DNA of 25,910 nucleotides. It comes from an uncultured Bacteroidales bacterium (lineage in GTDB: Bacteria > Bacteroidota > Bacteroidia > Bacteroidales > P3). Position 1 is the first letter of the stretch; every line of letters starts with the position of its first letter. Both the position numbers and the translations under genes were made by a program. Location: NCBI GenBank assembly GCA_937915785.1, contig CALGGY010000005.1:1-25910 (forward strand). The letters are read 5' to 3'. Below the pieces are notes generated by a model that saw nothing but the letters and a program-made list of their open reading frames with translations, was not told the origin of the DNA and did not search any database. This document shows positions 20,986 to 25,910 of the stretch, in pieces.

Positions 20986-22229
20986 TGTTTCAGATAATTA
21001 CGAACTATTTGGAATATTTTTTCCGAGGAACCGATGTTTGCCTTTGCATAGCTGCGGCAGATGTCAGAATGCTGTTGCCACAAATCGTTGTCGCTCAACC
21101 ATTTGTTGAACACATTGGACAATTCTTTGGCATTTTCCACACTCCTGCCACCGCCAAGTGCAATGATATCCCTTGCCTCCTGAAATTTTTGGTAATTGGG
21201 ACCGAAACACACAGGCGTGCCGTACACCACTGTTTCCAGAATGTTGTGGATTCCTTTGCCGAAACCGCCGCCGATATAAGTGATATGCGAATAGCGATAG
21301 AGGCTCGACAGCATGCCCATTGTATTAACAATCAACACTTTAAAAGATTTGAGAGCAGTCCCGTCACTCACTTCGGTGTAGCACACTGCACTTTGGCCGA
21401 AAAGGGCTTTAACCTGCTCTATATGGCCACTGTCTATCTCGTGTGGGGCTATTATCAGTTTCACATCGTGTTGCGTGGTGGCGATGAACTGTTGCAGCAT
21501 ACGCTCGTCGGGAGGCCATGTGCTGCCGGCCATAACCACGGGCTTGCCTTCGGCAAAACGTTCCACAATGGCGTTTGGTGCGGCTGTGGCGGCAATTTTG
21601 GCCACACGGTCGAAACGGGTGTCGCCGGCAATGGTAGCATTATTGTGCCCAACCGTTTGCAGTAGCTGGCGCGATTCTTCGTTTTGCACAAAGAAATGTG
21701 TGAATGCCGCCAACTGCCTGCGGAACCATCCGCCGTACCATTTGAAAAAATACTGCGACGGACGGAAGATGGTGGAGAAAATGAACGTTGGCACATTGCG
21801 CCTGCGCAATTCGGCAAGGGTGTTGAACCAGAAATCGTATTTAACAAAAAGCGCCACCTGCGGCTTGACGATGTCAAGAAACCGGCGGGCGTTGCGCGGA
21901 GTGTCGAGGGGCAAGTAAAGCACCGCCGAGGCAAGGTCGTAGTTCTTGCGGATTTCGTATCCCGAAGGCGAGAAAAAGGTTATAACCACCTTGTATTCGG
22001 GACATTGCGCATGCATAAGCTCGATTAGCGGACGAGCCTGTTCGAACTCACCCATCGACGAGGCGTGCACCCACACTGCGGGACGACTGTCGGCGGAGAG
22101 TTTCTGTCGCATTGTTTCGAACTGGTTTCGGCGGCCGCCGACCCACAGTTTTGCCTTGCCGTTGAAAGACGACGCCAGTTTTATCCCCAATCCGTAAAGG
22201 TGTATGCCTAAGGTGTAAAGTATCCGCAT
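20982..22229 (-). CDS. waaA: 3-deoxy-D-manno-octulosonic acid (Kdo) transferase
   Basis: Adds Kdo from CMP-Kdo to lipid A precursor at the inner membrane, the first step of the LPS core. 415 residues, a GT-B glycosyltransferase of family GT30. The N-terminal YTLGIHLYGLGIKLAS is the membrane-associating start. WVHASSMGEFEQARPLI contains the catalytic-base Glu of the SxGE motif. VALFVKYDFWFN, VMAGSTWPPDE, IIAPHE and YIGGGFGKGIHNILE are the further family blocks, the last being the nucleotide-sugar site near the C-terminus. It starts 9 bases after the upstream barrel gene and overlaps tamL, so this is an envelope-assembly operon. Confidence 0.93.
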   Translation of the reverse strand: MRILYTLGIHLYGLGIKLASSFNGKAKLWVGGRRNQFETMRQKLSADSRPAVWVHASSMGEFEQARPLIELMHAQCPEYKVVITFFSPSGYEIRKNYDLASAVLYLPLDTPRNARRFLDIVKPQVALFVKYDFWFNTLAELRRRNVPTFIFSTIFRPSQYFFKWYGGWFRRQLAAFTHFFVQNEESRQLLQTVGHNNATIAGDTRFDRVAKIAATAAPNAIVERFAEGKPVVMAGSTWPPDERMLQQFIATTQHDVKLIIAPHEIDSGHIEQVKALFGQSAVCYTEVSDGTALKSFKVLIVNTMGMLSSLYRYSHITYIGGGFGKGIHNILETVVYGTPVCFGPNYQKFQEARDIIALGGGRSVENAKELSNVFNKWLSDNDLWQQHSDICRSYAKANIGSSEKIFQIVRNYLKH

Positions 22230-22238
22230 CTGAGGGGG

Positions 22239-23033
22239 TTAGAAATAGTAGTACTCCTGAGTTTTTTTACCGGTGAAAGGTATCATCCACACAAGTTTCA
22301 GCGCGTATGTGGGCGTGTAGTACTGGTTGTTGTCCTTGCCGCTGATGCCCATGTAGTGGTCTATCACGTAGTCGCGGGTGGAGCGGGTGAAATGCTGCTG
22401 CATCTCGAACGTGAGAGAAAAATTGAAATAGGCACGATTGTTGCTCATAAACCAGTACCCGATGTTTTCGGCAATGACGGGACCGCGTTGCTGGTGGTCG
22501 TAGAGCAGGGCGTAGTCGCCGTCGAGCTGGGGAGCTTCTTCGGCCTGCACGCTGTATATTATCTGGCTCTGGGTGAATCCCGCCCCCAAGGAGAGGAAAA
22601 TGCCCGAGTTGGGATTTTTGGCCGACACCGGAATAATTTTCCCCACGGTGGCAATAAGGCTCAGACCGCGGTTGTAGGCCTCCACGCCGGCATCGCCGCC
22701 GGCACCGCCTATCACAGCACCGTTGGCATAGAGCATTGGCAGACGTTCCTCACGGTGTTTAAGGTTGTCGTTGCCGAAATACAAATCGCCCTCAAGGCCG
22801 AGCATCCAGTTGCTGCGAAATTTGTAAATAAAATCCACGCCGAAGCTTAGGAAAGGGTTTTTCACGAGGTCGGTCTTGGCTCCGCCGTCAGCGATGCGTT
22901 CGCCGGAAGTGAGCATGGCGCTGAAATTGAACCCCGCGGCAAAACACTGCAGGGTGTCGGTTTTCTGAGCGGTGGCTGTGGCAAGCATCGAGGCTACCAG
23001 CAAGGGCAATATCAAATGTTTAGCGTTTTTCAT
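22239..23033 (-). CDS. Predicted outer membrane beta-barrel protein
   Basis: 264 residues from the ATG at 23033-23031 (MKNAKHLILPLLVASMLATATAQ, a Sec signal with cleavage before the Gln). The frame is open upstream to 23222, but that extension is only translated heptamer repeat, so the shorter start is chosen. The mature protein alternates short polar and aromatic strands (FNFSAMLTSG, FGVDFIYKFRSNWMLGLEGDLYFG, FLSLGAGFTQSQIIYS, YALKLVWMIPF) and ends ...EYYYF with a terminal aromatic residue. This resembles small PorT-like or OmpA-barrel-like proteins of Bacteroidetes; I cannot assign a specific family. It is the likely first gene of the unit with waaA and tamL, or is cotranscribed with the receptor upstream. 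Confidence 0.75.
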   Translation of the reverse strand: MKNAKHLILPLLVASMLATATAQKTDTLQCFAAGFNFSAMLTSGERIADGGAKTDLVKNPFLSFGVDFIYKFRSNWMLGLEGDLYFGNDNLKHREERLPMLYANGAVIGGAGGDAGVEAYNRGLSLIATVGKIIPVSAKNPNSGIFLSLGAGFTQSQIIYSVQAEEAPQLDGDYALLYDHQQRGPVIAENIGYWFMSNNRAYFNFSLTFEMQQHFTRSTRDYVIDHYMGISGKDNNQYYTPTYALKLVWMIPFTGKKTQEYYYF

Positions 23034-23136
23034 GTCCGTTATGCAAACAATATAACATTCTTTAACGCATGTTGTCGCTAAATAGTATTTTGAAATAGGA
23101 TTATTTTTTTGTTGGTGGTCAATGGCAAGCAAATCC

Positions 23137-23262
23137 AACTCCCAACTCGCAACTCGCAACTTCCAACTTCCAACTCCCAACTTCCAACTCCCAACTCCCA
23201 ACTTCAAACTCCCAACTCCCAACTCCCAACTCGCAACTTCAAACTCCCAACTCCCAACTCCT
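23137..23262. repeat. Perfect-phase 7-bp tandem repeat, 18 units of AACTCCC
   Basis: Eighteen heptamers in a row without an indel (126 bases). Ten are AACTCCC; the others are AACTCGC (3), AACTTCC (3), AACTTCA (2) minus overlaps at the edges, and a last AACTCCT. Variation is limited to the last three bases. On the transcribed minus strand the unit is GGGAGTT. The last unit overlaps two bases of the TAG stop of the TonB-type receptor gene (23263-23261). Seven is not a multiple of three, so the array is not a protein repeat, and the ORFs through it are artefacts. Confidence 0.9.
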
Positions 23263-25753
23263 ATTGTCCCATGCCGTTGCCGCCGGGTTGCTCCACTCCG
23301 CCGCCTTCGCCCTTGCGGTCGTCCATATCGTCGCTCTGCAAACGTTTGATACTGTTGTTGTTGGCGGTTTTTCCGAAGGAGTATTGCAGGTGCAGGCTAA
23401 CAGAGGGCTTGTCCCACATCATGTACGACTGCATGCGGTAGTTGTTCATACTGGAGTTGATTTCCATCTTTTGTGCGGGTATGTTGTTCACGCCCAGCGA
23501 CACACGAAGTGATTTTTTGAAGAACTCCCTTGTGAGTGCGGCGCTGAACATCATCATATTGCCCATTTCCATGCCTTGCTGGTACATTCCTGACATATAC
23601 ATCCCGTTTACGGAGAATTTCAGCTCCCATGGCAGTTTCACGGTAAGGGACTGCCATGTGATAAACGAGAAACGCTCCACGTTCATAACGAGTTCGGGGC
23701 TGTTGGCTTTGGCCTGCAGGTAGGCGCCCTGCATCCAGAACGTCCAATCCACCGGTCCAAGAGGCAACATCCCGCTCAGACTAAGCGAGGCAAACTGCTG
23801 GTAACCAATATTGTATGGCTTTTGTATGGTAGCAATTAAAGAACCTTGGTATGGAGTGGTTATGTTGTTTATTTCATCGTTGTTGTAACCATACGAGGCT
23901 TGGATGAAAATCATGTAGAACAGCCTGAGGCTGAGGTCCACGCGATGCGAGTATTCGGGCAACAGGTCGGGGTTGCCCGATCTGAAGCTGTACTGGCTCG
24001 ACTGGCTCACAAAAGGATTTAGCGAGTTGTAGTCGGGGCGGGTTATGCGGTAGGCGTAGGTTAGCGAAAGACTGTTGGCCTGATTAAAATTGTAGTTCAG
24101 GTTGAAGTTGGGGAAAATGTCGAAATAGTGGTACGAGGTATCCTCGCCGGTGGCTTTTTGTTCGAGGGAGATGCCCGTATGTTCGAAACGCAGGCCGGCA
24201 CGGTACGAAAACTTATCGGTAATGCGGTGCGAGAAATTGACGTAGGCGGCATTTACATTTTCCTTGTATTTCAATTGATTAGTAGAAATTGGCGAGAGCA
24301 AAGGGTCCTGGCTCAGGTAGCGTCTGAAATCGTTGTCCACAATCGATAGGCGCGACTTTATCCCATATTCCAACCCCATTTTTTTGCTGAACTGCTTGAG
24401 TGCGTCGAACTTGAGCGAGTACGAGCTGAAAGTGTTGAAGGTGCTGTCGCACGGGTCCTCGGAGCGCAGCAGGCTGTCTTTGTTTAATCGGCCACTGTAA
24501 TAGCGTGTGGAGCTGAGGTTCTGGTTGTCGGACATGTCGCGGGTAAAGTCGAGCGACAGCGACATTTGGCTGCCCAAGGTGTCGAACTTGTGGTTGTAGT
24601 ACAAACCGCCTGTGAAATTGCGGCTCATGGCCGGGTTATCGGCATCGATGGCGTACGACATATCCACTGTGCTGTACGGATAGCGGTAAATATAGTAATA
24701 TCGAGTAGGGTAGTTCTCCAATTCGGGCTTTCGGTTGGCACTAAACGAAAAGGAGGCTCCTGCCGAGTTGTTGCTGTCTATTTTGTAGTCGGCGGTGAAG
24801 GTGAAATTGCCCGTGATGAACCTGTTGGGCTCGCTGACGGGCTGCATGTGTATCATGGTGGTGTCGGCGCCCTCCCAAAAATACTGTTTGCTTTCGCTTT
24901 CGATGCGGCTGTTGAAAAAGCCGAAACCGCCGTTGGCCGAGAGTGTCCAGCGGTCGTTGACATACTGCAGCGAGGCGTTGTTGAAAGTGCGGTAGTTCTC
25001 CTCCGAAATGGCGTGCCACGACGAGGCAGTGCCCGAAAAGCCTTCGGTCTGCGCCTGAGCCATAATTATGTTGATGATGCCTGCGGTGCCTTCGGCCTCA
25101 TATTTTGCCGAGGGGCTGCCGATGGTCTCTATTTTGGCAACGCTGCTGGCGGGCAAGCTTTTCAGTATGGCTTTCATGCTTTCGGCGGGCAGACGCATGT
25201 CGCGGCCGTTGAACTGGAACAATATGCCGCTTTTGCCGTTGAGGGTGATGTTTTCGTTGTTGTCTATCATCACTCCAGGCACTTTGCGCAGCATTTCGAA
25301 AGCGTTGGCGCTGGTGGCGGTAACGCCATCGTCCACGTTCATCACTATCTTTTCACCATCCATGGTGTAGCGTTTGCGCAGGGCGGTAACGGAGACCTCT
25401 TTAAGCGCCGTGGCACTCTGGCTCAGGGCAATGGCTCCAAGGTCGATGGTGCCGCCGGCCTTGAGCTGCGATGAAAGGTCGATGAACTTGGTGGTGTAGC
25501 CAACAAATTGTATTTTAAGCACTTTGCCGTCGGTTTTGCCTTGCAGCGAAAAACGACCGTCCATGTCGGTAACGGCACCGGTGATGAGGCGGGCGCTGGC
25601 CGAAGTGTCGGTCATCAGCATAACGTTGGCAAAAGCCACGGCCTCGCCGGAAGTTTGGTCGGCCACACGGCCTTTGATAGTGGTCTGAGCTACGGTTGTT
25701 GTGGCAAAAAATATAGTGAACAACGCCACAAGGGCAATTTTTTTTGAGAGCAT
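23261..25753 (-). CDS. TonB-dependent-receptor-like outer membrane protein (OMP_b-brl_3 type)
   Basis: 830 residues from the ATG at 25753-25751. A signal peptide (MLSKKIALVALFTIFFATTTVAQ) precedes a carboxypeptidase-regulatory-like beta-sandwich (TTIKGRVADQTSGEAVAFANVML, to about residue 105). A plug domain follows, with MLRKVPGVMIDNNENITLNGKSGILFQFNGRDM and TIGSPSAKYEAEGTAGIINIIM, then a large barrel of about 600 residues. The C-terminus is an unusual polar tail rich in Gly, Asp and Gln. There is no SusD partner, so this is not a SusC-type glycan importer. The family includes outer membrane barrels of unknown cargo. The frame is open upstream to 25882, but a -7 element at 25892-25885 implies transcription starts about there, so the internal ATG in front of the signal peptide is the real start. 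Confidence 0.87.
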   Translation of the reverse strand: MLSKKIALVALFTIFFATTTVAQTTIKGRVADQTSGEAVAFANVMLMTDTSASARLITGAVTDMDGRFSLQGKTDGKVLKIQFVGYTTKFIDLSSQLKAGGTIDLGAIALSQSATALKEVSVTALRKRYTMDGEKIVMNVDDGVTATSANAFEMLRKVPGVMIDNNENITLNGKSGILFQFNGRDMRLPAESMKAILKSLPASSVAKIETIGSPSAKYEAEGTAGIINIIMAQAQTEGFSGTASSWHAISEENYRTFNNASLQYVNDRWTLSANGGFGFFNSRIESESKQYFWEGADTTMIHMQPVSEPNRFITGNFTFTADYKIDSNNSAGASFSFSANRKPELENYPTRYYYIYRYPYSTVDMSYAIDADNPAMSRNFTGGLYYNHKFDTLGSQMSLSLDFTRDMSDNQNLSSTRYYSGRLNKDSLLRSEDPCDSTFNTFSSYSLKFDALKQFSKKMGLEYGIKSRLSIVDNDFRRYLSQDPLLSPISTNQLKYKENVNAAYVNFSHRITDKFSYRAGLRFEHTGISLEQKATGEDTSYHYFDIFPNFNLNYNFNQANSLSLTYAYRITRPDYNSLNPFVSQSSQYSFRSGNPDLLPEYSHRVDLSLRLFYMIFIQASYGYNNDEINNITTPYQGSLIATIQKPYNIGYQQFASLSLSGMLPLGPVDWTFWMQGAYLQAKANSPELVMNVERFSFITWQSLTVKLPWELKFSVNGMYMSGMYQQGMEMGNMMMFSAALTREFFKKSLRVSLGVNNIPAQKMEINSSMNNYRMQSYMMWDKPSVSLHLQYSFGKTANNNSIKRLQSDDMDDRKGEGGGVEQPGGNGMGQ

Positions 25754-25884
25754 TCTTTTAACTCTTAGTTTATTAGTGAATTGTGAGTAGGGGACTTCTA
25801 ATTTTACATTATTTTTGAATAAGGAGCCATTTTGTCCCATTTTTTTGCGAAGCCCGTTGAACAAAAAACGACAAAACGACACTG

Positions 25885-25892
25885 CAAAGTTA
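25885..25892 (-). promoter_or_regulatory. -7 promoter element of the TonB-type receptor gene
   Basis: TAACTTTG on the minus strand is an exact TAnnTTTG match. The -33 region would fall at or just beyond the right edge of the window. The predicted leader is about 125 bases long, and the sequence between 25754 and 25880 shows no obvious riboswitch. Confidence 0.5.
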
Positions 25893-25910
25893 CGCTTTTA
25901 TTTCTTGTCT

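Noticed and set aside
23034..23222. Extended N-terminus of the outer membrane barrel protein with a GSWKLGV-type repeat
   Set aside because: It is only the translation of the 7-bp repeat array; the signal peptide begins at 23033.
23137..23262. CRISPR array
   Set aside because: The period is 7 bases with no spacers, and there are no cas genes; it is a simple tandem repeat.
23109..23441. Plus-strand ORFs with NSQLPTP repeats
   Set aside because: A heptamer tandem repeat stays open in all frames of this strand; there is no start context or homology, and it is antisense to the receptor gene.
25754..25882. Longer start of the TonB-type receptor
   Set aside because: The -7 element at 25892-25885 puts transcription start at or beyond this ATG, and the signal peptide starts at 25753.

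Overview
The window comes from an anaerobic member of the Bacteroidetes, most likely order Bacteroidales. The evidence is: several promoters with the phylum-type -7 element TAnnTTTG; few Shine-Dalgarno sites outside the rnf operon; a secreted protein with a type IX secretion C-terminal sorting domain; a TonB-dependent-type outer membrane receptor; a lipid-anchored BamA/TamA homologue (TamL type); an Rnf complex; and a cobalamin-dependent (class II) ribonucleotide reductase. By eye the base composition is close to 50% GC, with third positions rich in C and G. I cannot name a genus.

Layout. Positions 1-94 hold the 5' end of a transposase on the minus strand. From 414 to 5884 a tight plus-strand operon encodes phosphoglucosamine mutase (glmM), an exported EEP-family phosphoesterase, a MORN-repeat lipoprotein, a tRNA nucleotidyltransferase with an HD domain, and miaA. 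It ends in a large folded terminator. Facing it, nrdJ (8813-6120, minus) ends at its own hairpin. Next come a small T9SS-sorted protein (9748-9050, minus) and a six-gene minus-strand cluster read from 13666 down to 9839: DRTGG-domain protein, PHP-domain phosphoesterase, HATPase protein, small lipoprotein, CNNM/DUF21-CBS membrane protein, DUF456 protein. Divergent from it is the rnf operon, rnfBCDGE (13906-18376, plus), closed by an intrinsic terminator with no rnfA. The right end is a minus-strand block: TonB-type receptor (25753-23261), small outer membrane barrel (23033-22239), waaA (22229-20982) and tamL (20985-18574).

How the genes fit together. The Rnf complex couples ferredoxin oxidation to NAD+ reduction with ion translocation. 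The first three genes across the shared intergenic region (DRTGG, PHP, HATPase) are the small accessory proteins usually found beside multimeric [FeFe]-hydrogenases, but no hydrogenase gene is present here. A Rex-like palindrome lies in the shared intergenic region. This pairing of an apparently orphaned redox accessory module with an rnf operon lacking its usual last gene is the most interesting biology in the window.

A second notable signal is a family of 7-bp tandem repeats (AACTCCC on the plus strand, GGGAGTT in the transcripts). One perfect-phase 18-unit array and two decayed arrays each start exactly at the stop codon of a minus-strand gene and fill much of the spacer that follows. All functional statements come from reading sequence motifs; no database search was run.
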